Positions 43,985-53,509 are shown, numbered from the stretch's first letter. The stretch is 64,000 nucleotides of DNA from Bradyrhizobium aeschynomenes (GCF_013178945.1 NZ_JABFDM010000007.1:248001-312000), one strand, 5' to 3'. Translations and numbers: made by a program. Notes: generated by a model not told the origin, from the sequence alone.

Positions 43985-45724
43985 TCACACCGCGGGTTCG
44001 ACCAATTCGGGCCGGTCGAGGGTGCCATCGTAGAGCGACAGTGGCGGGTGGGCGTCAGCCGCGCTGATCACGTCGATCAGCCAGGGGCGCTCGGCGGTCA
44101 GTGCGGTCCCCAGCGCAGTTGCAAGCTCGCCGGGGGCGGTGACTCGAATGGCGGCGCAACCGCAGGCTTGCGCGATCTCGGCATGAGAGACCGGGCTAAA
44201 ATGGCAAGCGCTGGTGAACCGGCCGAACTTCGCGGTCTCGGCGTCCTTCTGATAGCCAAGAACGCCGTTGTTGAGGACGATGACGACGACGGCGATGCGG
44301 CTGCGAACCATGGTTTCGAGTTCGGCCCAGCTATGAGCAAATCCGCCATCACCTACCACCGCTACGACAGGATGTTGAGGGTCGGCAAGCTTGGCGCCGA
44401 TCGCCAGAGGCAGGCCCCAGCCGAGCCCGGCAAGTCCCCGCGGCGTGATGAAGCGCATTCCGGTGCGCAGGCCTCGCAGCTGGCCGACGATCCACATCGA
44501 AGCATAGCTCGCGTCCGCGACGACGGTCGTCTTGGACGTGAGGTGGCTCTGGAGCTCCTTCATGATCCGCTCAGGACGGATGGGCGACAAGTTCGCGTCC
44601 CTGACCCGGCCGCGGTCGCTCTCGAACTGCCGCCATGCCGCGGCGATCCGACTCTCGAGCTCACCACGTTGTCGCTGCCGCATTCGGAGATCGCGGGCCT
44701 GTATCGCCGAACACAACAGCTTGAGCGTCGTGGCTGCATCGCCGACCAGACGCAGCGCTTCGTAGTTGCGCCCGATCTCCTGCGGATCGATGTCGATATG
44801 GATGATCTTGGCGCTCGGCGGGATCAGTCGCCAGCTGTCGGTGCCGTTCTGATTGGTGCGGGAGCCTACCAGGAGGACCGTGTCGGCCGCGTCGAGCAGC
44901 CGGCGCGTATGCCGTCCAAGCGAGCCGGGCCCGTTCAAGGCTCCCAGAACGCCGCACGACAGCGGGTGGTGCTCGTCGACGCTGCCTTTGCCCATGTTGG
45001 TCGTGAAGACGGGCAGGTGAGCTGTGTCCTGCAGCTGGGCAAGCGCCTCGGCAGCACCTTTGGACGTGGCGCCGCCGCCTGCGATGATGGCAGGTGCACG
45101 AGCTGCGGCGATCAGGTCGGCTGCGGCTTCGATGAGCTCTTTCGAAGGACCAGTACGGTCGATCGGCCATTGACCGTAGCTGGCGCTCCGCTGCAGTCGC
45201 GGTGTAGTAGCGCGTTCGCGCAGCAGATCGGCGGGCAGAAGCAGAACTGCCGGGCCGGGACGTCCGCTTCCGGCGGCAACAAAGGCTGCATCGACATAGT
45301 CGTCGACGCGATCAGCGGTCAGCATGCGACGGACCGACTTGGCGCAAGGCGCGAACAACGCCACGTGGTCGAGATCCTGAAACGCGTTGCGGTCCAGCTG
45401 AGGACGTTCGACGTCCTGAACCAGGGCCACCACGGGAATGCTGGCCTTGTAAGCTTCGGCCAGCGGCGGCACCAGGAGGGTTGCAGCAGGGCCGTTCTGC
45501 GCAGCGACGACGGCAATCCGGCCGGACATGCGGGCATAGCCATCTGCCATGGCGCCGCCCATATTCTCCTGCCGGTAGGCCACCTGCCTGATGCCAATGG
45601 CTTCAGCGGCCAGGATGACGGCCGAAGGAAGGCTCTGGGCAAAGATGATCTCGACGCCGTGTCGCTTGAGAGCCAGTGCGATTCGCTCGGCGACGGTGAT
45701 GTTCTCGTTCTCGATCTGATTCAC
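43985..45724 (-). CDS. Thiamine-diphosphate enzyme, acetolactate-synthase-like
   Basis: 579 residues with the three domains of the POX/AHAS family. The catalytic glutamate is E53 (YRQENMGGAMADGYAR). The middle domain contains PAIIAGGGATSKGA and HIDIDPQEIG. The TPP/Mg motif is GDGGFAHSWAELETMVRSRIAVVVIVLNNG. The reaction may be decarboxylation or carboligation of a 2-oxo acid. It starts at GTG 45724, overlapping the aminotransferase stop by four bases (GTGA), so the two are coupled. AHAS regulatory subunit genes are absent, which argues against valine/isoleucine synthesis. Confidence 0.85.
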   Translation of the reverse strand: MNQIENENITVAERIALALKRHGVEIIFAQSLPSAVILAAEAIGIRQVAYRQENMGGAMADGYARMSGRIAVVAAQNGPAATLLVPPLAEAYKASIPVVALVQDVERPQLDRNAFQDLDHVALFAPCAKSVRRMLTADRVDDYVDAAFVAAGSGRPGPAVLLLPADLLRERATTPRLQRSASYGQWPIDRTGPSKELIEAAADLIAAARAPAIIAGGGATSKGAAEALAQLQDTAHLPVFTTNMGKGSVDEHHPLSCGVLGALNGPGSLGRHTRRLLDAADTVLLVGSRTNQNGTDSWRLIPPSAKIIHIDIDPQEIGRNYEALRLVGDAATTLKLLCSAIQARDLRMRQRQRGELESRIAAAWRQFESDRGRVRDANLSPIRPERIMKELQSHLTSKTTVVADASYASMWIVGQLRGLRTGMRFITPRGLAGLGWGLPLAIGAKLADPQHPVVAVVGDGGFAHSWAELETMVRSRIAVVVIVLNNGVLGYQKDAETAKFGRFTSACHFSPVSHAEIAQACGCAAIRVTAPGELATALGTALTAERPWLIDVISAADAHPPLSLYDGTLDRPELVEPAV

Positions 45725-47103
45725 GGTTGACCCCACTCGAAGCTCTGCGCCACATCGGACAGAAAATTCTCGAAGACCTGCCCGATCAGGTCGACGTCCC
45801 CGTCTTGCATCGGGGTCGAAAGGCACGCGGCGGCGCCGTTGGGCAGAATGATGCCCTCAGTTGCGAAGTAACGCGTCATCTCGGTCATGATGGCGGCTTC
45901 GCTCGGCGACCAGAACGCCTCGCGGAAGTCTCGTGGCGGCCGCCGCTTAGGGTGGATGCGAAACAGCGATGCGGCTCCGGTGACGGAGAACGCGATCTGC
46001 CATCGTTCGATCGACTGCATCAGACGGCTTCGGAGCAGATCGCCGAGTCTCTCCAGACGGGCAAAGGCTGCGTGATCGAGATTCTGCATCGCGATCAGAC
46101 CGGCCGTCATCGACATCGGATTCGCCGAGAACGTTCCTCCTTGCGGCACGGCTGCCCTGCTCTGGCCGGCGTCGAACATGCTCATGACTGACGCGCGCCC
46201 GGCGATCGCACCGATCGGAAGTCCCCCTCCAATGATCTTGCCGAGCGTGTAGAGGTCTGGCTGGAGTCCGTAGCGGGCCGACGCTCCAGCGAAGCCCTGG
46301 CGGAAGTTCAGCACCTCATCGCTGATGATGAGGATGTTGTGAGCTCGGGCGGTCGACTGAATGGCCGCGACAAATTCGGCATCCGGAGCAATCAGGCCGG
46401 CGCGGCTCGGCATCGGATCGATCACGATGGCCGCCAGGGAATGAGCGTTGCGCGCGATCCGGTCCACCGCGCCCTGGACGTCGTTGAAGCGCAGCGGCAC
46501 CACCTCATCCAATACCGAGGCCGGCTGGCCCTTGTAGTAGGCAACGGATTGAGGCTCGGCGGGTGCCCCCCAAGTGCTGGGTCCGCTGGACTGGCTCACC
46601 TCGACCCAGTCATACGCACCGTGATAGGCGCCCTCGATCTTGGCGATGGCGGGCCGTCCGGTCCATGCGCGCGCCGCCTTGATGGCGAACATCACCGCTT
46701 CCGTGCCGGTGTTGCAGAACCGGATGCGCTCGATGGCGGGGACCCGCTCGCAGATCAATTCCGCCAGTTCGATCTCTCGTTCGGTTGGATTGGCAAAACA
46801 CGTTCCGTCGCGCAACTGCCGCTCGAGCGCCGACACGACGGGACCGAACGCGTGACCGTGGATCAGGGTGGTGAAATTGGCATTCAGATCGAGAAATTTC
46901 CGCCCATCTGCATCGAACACGTAGGCGCCTGAACCGTGGCTCACATAGCGCGGCAGCGGATCCCGTTCGATGGTCGCCCGGGTTGTGCCATCGGGAAAAA
47001 CGCAACTCGCGCGCCGAAAGGCCTCTTTGGATCTGGGTCCCACTTGGGCGGGTCCGGTCTGCCTCGCAGAAGCCTGGGGCAGGGCTGATTGGACAGTCAT
47101 CAT
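45721..47103 (-). CDS. Class-III aminotransferase (glutamate-1-semialdehyde-mutase-like)
   Basis: 460 residues, PLP-dependent. Family blocks are VFDADGRKFLDLNANFTTLIHGH, FCNTGTEAVMFAIKAARAWTGR, IEGAYHGAYDWVE, ISDEVLNFRQGF and the Schiff-base lysine K289 (TLGKIIGGGLPIGAIAGR). It resembles HemL but lies in a catabolic setting with a TPP enzyme, and has an N-terminal extension of about 25 residues. Two adjacent ATGs (47103 and 47100) are possible starts. It is transcribed after the GntR gene with a 77-nt gap that contains an operator-like palindrome. Confidence 0.87.
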   Translation of the reverse strand: MMTVQSALPQASARQTGPAQVGPRSKEAFRRASCVFPDGTTRATIERDPLPRYVSHGSGAYVFDADGRKFLDLNANFTTLIHGHAFGPVVSALERQLRDGTCFANPTEREIELAELICERVPAIERIRFCNTGTEAVMFAIKAARAWTGRPAIAKIEGAYHGAYDWVEVSQSSGPSTWGAPAEPQSVAYYKGQPASVLDEVVPLRFNDVQGAVDRIARNAHSLAAIVIDPMPSRAGLIAPDAEFVAAIQSTARAHNILIISDEVLNFRQGFAGASARYGLQPDLYTLGKIIGGGLPIGAIAGRASVMSMFDAGQSRAAVPQGGTFSANPMSMTAGLIAMQNLDHAAFARLERLGDLLRSRLMQSIERWQIAFSVTGAASLFRIHPKRRPPRDFREAFWSPSEAAIMTEMTRYFATEGIILPNGAAACLSTPMQDGDVDLIGQVFENFLSDVAQSFEWGQP

Positions 47104-47155
47104 GGTTCTCGCTTCGCCTGAAGTGAGCCATGACTAGGCGGATTTGATATTTGAT

Positions 47156-47171
47156 GCAACAAATTTGTTGC
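47156..47171. promoter_or_regulatory. GntR-type operator in front of the aminotransferase gene
   Basis: GCAACAAATTTGTTGC is a perfect 16-bp palindrome, 52 bases before the aminotransferase start. The same core and its flank (ATCAAA on the gene side) recur before hyuA. AACAAATTTGTT-like palindromes with A/T centres are typical of FCD-type GntR operators. It is most simply the site of the GntR protein encoded next door. Confidence 0.6.
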
Positions 47172-47180
47172 GGAAGGACG

Positions 47181-47882
47181 CTATCCGACCCGCGTGGCGA
47201 GCCTTCGGTATCCGTCGCGAATGTCCTTCTCGATCGCCGCCTGAACCCGGGCTGCATCCCGGCTTTCCAGGCCCGCGATGGCCTCCATGTGGTTGCTCAC
47301 GCCCACTCTGGAGGTCGCGAATTCCGGGTACAGGTCGTTCAGAGAGGGGCCGATACGGACCCAAAGCGATTCGATCATGGCGGTCAGCCGCGGCATGTTC
47401 GCGGTCTGATAGATCAGAAAATGGAAGGCCTTGTTGGCCTTCAGGGCGGCAGAATAGTTGCCCGCGTCGAGCGCCGAATTGATCTGGGATTGCAGGGTTT
47501 TGAGCCTGTCGATGGTCTCCGGCGAGATGTTTGCCGCGGCGATTTTTGCCGCCAATGCCTCCAGCACCAGGCGGATCGCGGTCACCTCGTCGAGCGCAGC
47601 CTTTGTCAGGGGCGGCACGATGACGGTCTTCGGACCCGCATTGACGAGGGCACCCTCGCCGATCAGGCGCATGATGGCATCACGCGCAGGCGTGGTGCTG
47701 ACTTCGAGCGCCTGGGCAACGGCGCGCACCGTCAGTTTTTGTCCAGCCGAGAACTCACCTCGCACGATGGCCTCCTTGAGGGAGGCGTAGGCGAGTTCAC
47801 CAAGGCTGGTCTGGCGGTCGATCGGCACGAGAGGCATCTCGGCGGCCGATTTCAGGATGGGGTCGGTCAGGTCTGAGAACAT
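47181..47882 (-). CDS. GntR-family (FCD) regulator of the hyu/aminotransferase cluster
   Basis: 233 residues. The winged HTH is LGELAYASLKEAIVRGEFSAGQKLTVRAVAQALEVSTTPARDAIMRL (about 27-75). The FCD ligand domain begins LDEVTAIRLVLEALAA and has metal-ligand-type residues in KAFHFLIY and SNHMEAIAGL. It is divergent from hyuA and co-directional with the aminotransferase and TPP genes. Both flanking promoters hold its likely palindromic site. It is probably a repressor relieved by a pathway intermediate; that is inferred. Confidence 0.9.
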   Translation of the reverse strand: MFSDLTDPILKSAAEMPLVPIDRQTSLGELAYASLKEAIVRGEFSAGQKLTVRAVAQALEVSTTPARDAIMRLIGEGALVNAGPKTVIVPPLTKAALDEVTAIRLVLEALAAKIAAANISPETIDRLKTLQSQINSALDAGNYSAALKANKAFHFLIYQTANMPRLTAMIESLWVRIGPSLNDLYPEFATSRVGVSNHMEAIAGLESRDAARVQAAIEKDIRDGYRRLATRVG

Positions 47883-48017
47883 GGCTGCACTCTGAGTGCA
47901 GCGGGGCCGGATTTCAAGCAGCGGCAGGGCATTTGGTGCATCATTCCCCGTATTTGAGGCCTGATGATGCCGCCGATCGGGCCCTCAAGAAGCTGCAGCC
48001 CGTCGCGCGACAGGCTC

Positions 48018-48046
48018 TTGACATAACAAATTTGTTGTCTGATACA
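48018..48046 (+). promoter_or_regulatory. hyuA promoter with GntR-type operator
   Basis: A perfect -35 TTGACA (48018-48023) is followed after 17 nt by GATACA (48041-48046), a moderate -10. The spacer holds the palindrome AACAAATTTGTT at 48025-48036, which would block polymerase when bound. GAGGGTGG before the ATG at 48069 is the ribosome site. The sequence from the palindrome to ATCAAA matches the site before the aminotransferase gene. Confidence 0.6.
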
Positions 48047-48068
48047 TCAAAATGAGGGTGGTGGTATT

Positions 48069-50132
48069 ATGAACAGTGAATTGAGGGGCGGGTTTCGCGT
48101 CGGTGTCGACATCGGCGGGACCTTCACCGACGTTAGCATCGTCGATGGTGTCGGTCATGTGCATGCAACCAAGTCGCCAAGCATGCCGGCCGATCCAGCC
48201 AAAGGTGTGGTTGCGGCGCTCGAGCGTGCGGCCTTGGAGCTCGGCCTGACGCTTCCGCTGTTGTTGTCACGGACCGACCTGTTCGTTCATGGCTCGACCA
48301 TCGCGACCAATACCTTGCTCGAAAGGACGGGCGCGGTCGTGGGTCTGCTCGGCACCGAGGGATTTCGCGATACCATCGAGATCAGGAGAGGCTGGCGAGA
48401 CAATCCCTGGGACCATCGGGCTCCGTGGCCAGATCCCATCGTGCCGCGCCACCGGCGATTGTCGGTGGTCGAGCGGATGGACGCGGAGGGCAATGCGGTC
48501 ATCCCGCTGGATCCAGCGTCCGTTCGCCGCGCGCTCGACCGGATGCTCTCGTTCGGCGTCGAGTCTGTCGCCATCTGCCTGCTTCACAGCTATCGCAATT
48601 CCGACCATGAGCAGCGCTGTCGTGACATCATTGCCGCGCATGCCCCGGAGCTTTGGGTGACCTTGTCCAGCGAGCTCGCTCCGGTCGTCGGTGAGTACGA
48701 GCGGGCATCGACGTCGGTGATCAATGCCTATGTGGCGCCGCGCGTTGTCCCCTATCTCAACGGTCTCGAACGAGAGCTCCGGGCGATGGGCCTGCGCGCG
48801 CTACTGGTCGTTCAAAGCAATGGCGGCGTCGTCTCGGTGGCTCAGATCGCCAGGCATCCGGTTTCCATGCTGCTATCCGGCCCCGCGGCAGCCGCCGGTG
48901 CCCTCACCCATTTTCAGACAGAAGCTGGTACCGACCACCTGATCTCGCTCGAGGTCGGGGGGACGAGCTGCGACGTGATGATGGTCAATGCAGGCGAGAT
49001 CGGGATGACCGATCTCCTCGACATCGAACGTTTGCGCGTTGCGGTGCCATCGGTCGAAATCACGACCGTGAGTGCCGGCGGCGGTTCGATCGCCAGCGTT
49101 GACGAAGGAGGGCTGCTCTGCGTCGGCCCTCGCGGGGCGGGATCCAATCCGGGGCCGGCTTGCTATGAGCGCGGCGGCATGCAGCCGACCGTGACCGATG
49201 CGCAGCTGCTGCTCGGCAGGCTGCGACCTGGAGCACAAGGCGGCGGCGCGATCATTCTGAATCGCTGGCTCGCGGAGGAGGCGATCCGGACGCAGATCGC
49301 CGAGCCACTCGGTCTTCAGCCGTTTGAAGCGGCCGTCGGCATCATTCGGCTGGCCGAGCAGACGATGCTGCATGCGGTCGAGAACGTCAGCATCGAGAAG
49401 GGGCTCGATCCGCACCGCTTTACACTGGTTGCTGGTGGCGGGGCAGGCGCGCTGCATGCCAGCAGCATTGCGCGGCTGGCACGCTGCCAGAACGTGTTCG
49501 TGCCGCGTCTGGCGGGGGTCTTGTGCGCGTTCGGAATGTGCAACACCGACCTGCGCTGCGATCTGCAGCGGAGCATTCCAATCGCACTGGAGCAGCAACA
49601 TCGCGGCATTCTCGACCGGCTGACGGCTACTCTGATCGGGCAGGCAACAGCTCTGCTGGAGACGGAAGGTTTTCCACCGGAGCGCCGGCGCTTCCTGACG
49701 CAGTGGTACCTGCGCTATTTCGGTCAGCAGTCATCGATCCCGATCACCGTTCGGGACGACGAGCCGATTGCCGCGATCATCGAGCGGTTTGAAGCCGAGC
49801 ATCGACGCATGTTCGGTCATACTCAGCCGGACGGTCGCCATCAGGTCGTTTCCGTCAAGGTCAGCGGCTTCGGGCTTCTGTCCCGGTTGCATGCTCAAGC
49901 GTCGAACTACACCAGCAGCCGTGGAATTGATCCTTGCGAGCGGCGCGAAATCTGGGTCGATGCCGAACATGATTGGAAAGAGGTCCCGGTGTTCAAAGGG
50001 AGTGCGCTTGCGCCCCACCGGCTGGTCGACGGCCCGGCCATCGTCGAGGAAAGCACCACCACGATCCTCGTGGGCGCGGGTGATCGGCTCCGGGTGACCT
50101 CCGGCGGCAACTACATCATCGAGCTCCAATAG
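48069..50132 (+). CDS. hyuA: Hydantoinase/oxoprolinase family protein, subunit A
   Basis: 687 residues, ATP-grasp-free ASKHA-fold subunit of the HyuA/N-methylhydantoinase/5-oxoprolinase/acetone-carboxylase family. GVDIGGTFTDVSIVD is the phosphate-1 loop, HGSTIATNTLLERTGAVVGLL follows, then SNGGVVSVAQIARHPVSMLLSGPAAA, EVGGTSCDVMMV, and the C-terminal VAGGGAGALHA. With HyuB it would open a hydantoin, oxoproline-type lactam or related ring using ATP, or carboxylate a ketone. The full length is normal for HyuA. It leads an operon with hyuB and a peptide-type ABC importer. Confidence 0.9.
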   Translation: MNSELRGGFRVGVDIGGTFTDVSIVDGVGHVHATKSPSMPADPAKGVVAALERAALELGLTLPLLLSRTDLFVHGSTIATNTLLERTGAVVGLLGTEGFRDTIEIRRGWRDNPWDHRAPWPDPIVPRHRRLSVVERMDAEGNAVIPLDPASVRRALDRMLSFGVESVAICLLHSYRNSDHEQRCRDIIAAHAPELWVTLSSELAPVVGEYERASTSVINAYVAPRVVPYLNGLERELRAMGLRALLVVQSNGGVVSVAQIARHPVSMLLSGPAAAAGALTHFQTEAGTDHLISLEVGGTSCDVMMVNAGEIGMTDLLDIERLRVAVPSVEITTVSAGGGSIASVDEGGLLCVGPRGAGSNPGPACYERGGMQPTVTDAQLLLGRLRPGAQGGGAIILNRWLAEEAIRTQIAEPLGLQPFEAAVGIIRLAEQTMLHAVENVSIEKGLDPHRFTLVAGGGAGALHASSIARLARCQNVFVPRLAGVLCAFGMCNTDLRCDLQRSIPIALEQQHRGILDRLTATLIGQATALLETEGFPPERRRFLTQWYLRYFGQQSSIPITVRDDEPIAAIIERFEAEHRRMFGHTQPDGRHQVVSVKVSGFGLLSRLHAQASNYTSSRGIDPCERREIWVDAEHDWKEVPVFKGSALAPHRLVDGPAIVEESTTTILVGAGDRLRVTSGGNYIIELQ

Positions 50133-50141
50133 GGGAACACC

Positions 50142-51974
50142 ATGGATCCCGTCTTGCTCGCCCTGACGCAGAAGCAGCTCGATCATATCACCCGGCAGAT
50201 GGGATGGGTGATGATGAAGACCGCGCGCAGTCCCATCTTCTCGCAGTCTCACGACTTTTCCTGCTTCATAGGGGACGCGGATGGGGCCGTGGTGGCGCAG
50301 GCCGACGGCATCCCCATTCACACCGGGAGCGGCGGCTTTGCGTTGCGCGCTCTGAAGCACGCCTTTGGCGGAGATATCGCCGAGGGCGATGTCTTCCTGT
50401 CCAATGATCCTTATCTGGCGGGCAACAATCATCTGGCGGACTGGACGGTGATGCGGCCGGTCTTTGTCGAAGGTGTGTTGTTCGGCTTTTCATGCAATCG
50501 CGCCCATCAGTCCGACGTCGGGGGAGGTGTCGCGGGCACCTATAATGCGGCCGCGCGGGAGATCTTCCATGAAGGCGTTCGCATCCCACCATTGCGGATC
50601 GCCCAGACGGATGTCGTTCGCGAGGATATCCTGCAGTTGCTGCTCGCCAATACGCGCTGCCCCGACCTGCTCGTCGGCGACCTCCACGCCATGCTCGGAT
50701 CGACGCGGATCGGCGCCGAAAGACTCGCATCGCTGGCCCGCGATCTCGGCAGCAAACAAGCGCAAAGGCTGTTTCCAAACCTGCTCGACTATGCAGAGCG
50801 CCGGATGCAGGCCGAAATCGAGCAGTTGCGGCCTGGTCGGTACTGCGGCGTCGACGTCAGCGACCACGACTGCTTTGCCGAGGCCAATATCCGGATCGAG
50901 GTGTCGCTGACGGTCGAGCGCGAACGGCTGGTGTTCGACTTTTCCGGCTGTTCGCCGCAGATCGCAGGCTTCAAGAACAGTCCCTTGGCCAATACCTCGT
51001 CCGCCGTTTATCTCGCGGTCGCGACCTTCCTGGACCAGTCTTTGCCCCGCAACGAGGGCGCCTACCGGGCGATCCAGATCATCGCTCCCGAAGGCACCAT
51101 CGTGAACGCGAAATCGCCGGCACCCGTCGGCTTCACGACAACGCATCCGGCGCACGAGATCATTACCGCCTGCTGGCAGGCCTTGTCGGGCGCCGCGCCC
51201 GATCGCAGCTGCGCAGGGTGGGGCAAGTCGCTGCACCCCGTATCGGCCGGCTCGACGCGACAAGGCAACGTCTTTGTTCTCTATCATTGGCTGGGCTATC
51301 CAGCCGCCGGGGCGGTCGCAGAGCGCGATGGCTTCAACGTGCTCGGCACCGTCAATACCCTCGGTGGGCTCGTGCTGCCGAATGTCGAGGACCTCGAGCT
51401 CGCCTACCCAGTCGAGATCCGCCGCCAGGAGTTCCGAACGGATGGAGGAGGTCCTGGCCGGATGCGTGGCGGGACCGGAATTCACTACGAGGCCCGCCAG
51501 CTGGTTCCTACCGAGACGACGTTTCGCGACGAGGCGAGCAGGCGGCCGTCCGGGTCCGGGGTGATGGGCGGACAGGCCGGGGCCATAGCCTCCATCCGCT
51601 GCCGCGCCGCAGATGGCACCCTTCTTCAAACACCGGCCTATGGCACGTTGCGCTGCGGGCCCATGGACATTTCCATCGAGTCGGCCGGCGGCGGCGGATG
51701 GGGCGATCCGGGCGAGCGGAATCCGGAAGCGGTGCGCCGCGATGTCCTCGACGAGCTCGTCAGCCTGGATGCGGCCCGGACCATCTACCAGGTCGTGCTG
51801 TCATCCGACATGTCGAATGTCGACTACCAGGCGACGCATCGCGAGCGGAGCAAAAGACGTTTCACCACGACCACCCTTGAGGAGATCGCCCAATGGGAGC
51901 TTTCACGGCAAGAGCCTACGCCTGCAAACGACGAGCGATCTTCGCGGCGGCCGTCGCCGTTCAGGTCGCATTAG
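50142..51974 (+). CDS. hyuB: Hydantoinase/oxoprolinase family protein, subunit B
   Basis: 610 residues, partner subunit of HyuA. Family blocks are FSCFIGDADGAVVAQADGIPIHTGS, EGDVFLSNDPYLAGNNHLADWTVMRPVF, NRAHQSDVGG, ANTSSAVYLAVATFLD, GRMRGGTGI and the closing SAGGGGWGDP. GGGGAA six bases before ATG 50142 and a nine-base gap to hyuA show cotranscription. Its last 27 codons overlap the next gene in another frame, and the tail after about residue 585 is variable in the family. Confidence 0.9.
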   Translation: MDPVLLALTQKQLDHITRQMGWVMMKTARSPIFSQSHDFSCFIGDADGAVVAQADGIPIHTGSGGFALRALKHAFGGDIAEGDVFLSNDPYLAGNNHLADWTVMRPVFVEGVLFGFSCNRAHQSDVGGGVAGTYNAAAREIFHEGVRIPPLRIAQTDVVREDILQLLLANTRCPDLLVGDLHAMLGSTRIGAERLASLARDLGSKQAQRLFPNLLDYAERRMQAEIEQLRPGRYCGVDVSDHDCFAEANIRIEVSLTVERERLVFDFSGCSPQIAGFKNSPLANTSSAVYLAVATFLDQSLPRNEGAYRAIQIIAPEGTIVNAKSPAPVGFTTTHPAHEIITACWQALSGAAPDRSCAGWGKSLHPVSAGSTRQGNVFVLYHWLGYPAAGAVAERDGFNVLGTVNTLGGLVLPNVEDLELAYPVEIRRQEFRTDGGGPGRMRGGTGIHYEARQLVPTETTFRDEASRRPSGSGVMGGQAGAIASIRCRAADGTLLQTPAYGTLRCGPMDISIESAGGGGWGDPGERNPEAVRRDVLDELVSLDAARTIYQVVLSSDMSNVDYQATHRERSKRRFTTTTLEEIAQWELSRQEPTPANDERSSRRPSPFRSH

Positions 51975-53509
51975 GTTTTTCACCGGTCTGGGGCCAGAGC
52001 CGCAGCGAAACCGCACGAGTGGTCTGGCCGTTCGAGACCAGCTCGCTCGATCCTGCGGGCGCCGGCGTGCAGCGATCGACCTGGGGCGTGTCCTGGCACG
52101 TCTACGATCGGCTGGTCACGTTCGCGCTGGATCAACCGCGTGACAATGTCCAGCAATACAGGCTGGATGAGCCGCGCGGCGACATCGCTGAACGTTGGGA
52201 CATCTCCGAGGATGGCAAGGTCTACAGATTTCATCTTCGCAGCTCCGCAGCCTTCCATGACGGATCGCAAGTGACCGCCGAGGACGTCAAATGGTCGCTG
52301 CAACGTGCGATCAGCCTGCCGACCACGCGCTTCGTCCTCAATTTGGGAGGTCTTGCCAGCGAAGACCAGATCAAGGCCATCGACGCCAAGACCGTGGAGA
52401 TCGCGCTCACCAAGCCAAACCGCTATCTGCTGCTGTCGCTCAGCACCCCGTTCGCACCCATCATCAATGCGACCCAGGTCAAGTCTCATCTCACCCCGAA
52501 CGATCCCTGGGGCACCGAGTGGCTGAAGTCCAACGAGGCGGGTAGCGGCGCCTATCAGGTCATGACGTTCCGTCCTGATCAGGTTGTCCTGCAGCGTAAC
52601 GACAAATGGCATGGCGCGCCGCAACCGGCGATGCGGTGGGCTGTGTTCCAGACCGTGCCTGAAGATACGACCCGCGTGGCGCTGGTCGAGCGGCGTGCGG
52701 CCGATGTTGCCGTCGGGCTGACGCCGAATGCCATCGAAGGCGTCGAACGGCGCGCACAGGCCAGGCTGTTGCTGATTCCGATGCCGAACCAGTTCGAGTT
52801 TCTGGTCATGAACACGCAGGCCAAGCCGTTCGACGACCTGCGAGTGCGTCAGGCGATTGCTCACGCCATTCCGCAAGAGGACATCTTCCGGAGTGTGTTC
52901 CTCAATCGAGGCAAGCGACTGTTCGGCCCGCCTGAGCAGGTGCAGGGCGCCAGCTTTCCGCAGCCGCAGTCGTTCGCCTATGATCCGGAATTGGCGCGCA
53001 AGCTATTGGCGGAGGCGGGATATCCGAACGGGTTCGACACCACTCTGTCGCTATGCACCTGCAAGGCGGAATACTTCGAAAATCTCGCGGTGGCGCTCAA
53101 GGATCATCTCGCCAGGGCTGGCGTCCGCGTGACGATCGAGAAGCTGCCGGGGGCGCGTTTCGGCGAGTTGCAGACAGCAAAGCAAATGCCGGCCTATCTC
53201 GAAAACCAGGTCGCTTGGCTCAATCTTCCCGACTACTGGATCCGGATCTTCTACCGCGGAAATACACGTTCGAATTTCTCTGGCTACAACAATCCCGCGC
53301 TTGATCCGCTGCTGGCAAAAGCCGACGACGCCGGCAGCGATGCCGACTATGATGCGGCGATGCGCGAGATGATCGGGATCGTGAACCGCGATGTTCCGCT
53401 CCTGATGTTTCGTCAGGCGGCCTTGGAGGTCGTCATAGGCAAGGACATCGGCAACTACGCGTACTGGTTTCATACCCTGCCGGATGTGCGGTCGATGACC
53501 AGGAACTGA
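51893..53509 (+). CDS. Peptide/opine-type ABC transporter substrate-binding protein
   Basis: 538 residues, extracellular solute-binding protein family 5 (DppA/OppA). The N-terminal KRRAIFAAAVAVQVALGFSPVWG is a signal peptide ending near residue 34, so the mature protein is periplasmic. RWDISEDGKVYRFHLRSSAAFHDGSQVTAEDVKWSL is the family signature, followed by FDDLRVRQAIAHAIPQEDI. A strong AGGAG eight bases before ATG 51893 lies inside hyuB, so the 82-base overlap is real and translation is probably coupled. It supplies the importer encoded downstream with the substrate of HyuAB, by context. Confidence 0.9.
   Translation: MGAFTARAYACKRRAIFAAAVAVQVALGFSPVWGQSRSETARVVWPFETSSLDPAGAGVQRSTWGVSWHVYDRLVTFALDQPRDNVQQYRLDEPRGDIAERWDISEDGKVYRFHLRSSAAFHDGSQVTAEDVKWSLQRAISLPTTRFVLNLGGLASEDQIKAIDAKTVEIALTKPNRYLLLSLSTPFAPIINATQVKSHLTPNDPWGTEWLKSNEAGSGAYQVMTFRPDQVVLQRNDKWHGAPQPAMRWAVFQTVPEDTTRVALVERRAADVAVGLTPNAIEGVERRAQARLLLIPMPNQFEFLVMNTQAKPFDDLRVRQAIAHAIPQEDIFRSVFLNRGKRLFGPPEQVQGASFPQPQSFAYDPELARKLLAEAGYPNGFDTTLSLCTCKAEYFENLAVALKDHLARAGVRVTIEKLPGARFGELQTAKQMPAYLENQVAWLNLPDYWIRIFYRGNTRSNFSGYNNPALDPLLAKADDAGSDADYDAAMREMIGIVNRDVPLLMFRQAALEVVIGKDIGNYAYWFHTLPDVRSMTRN

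Noticed and set aside
43985..45724. IlvB for branched-chain amino acid synthesis
   Set aside because: No ilvH-type regulatory subunit or ilvC nearby and it is coupled to a catabolic aminotransferase.
44048..45730. 560-codon plus-strand frame opposite the TPP enzyme
   Set aside because: Shadow of the real minus-strand gene, which carries the TPP and catalytic motifs.
45721..47103. HemL (glutamate-1-semialdehyde aminomutase for haem synthesis)
   Set aside because: Only the family resembles HemL; the coupled TPP gene and catabolic GntR context argue for another amino donor or acceptor.
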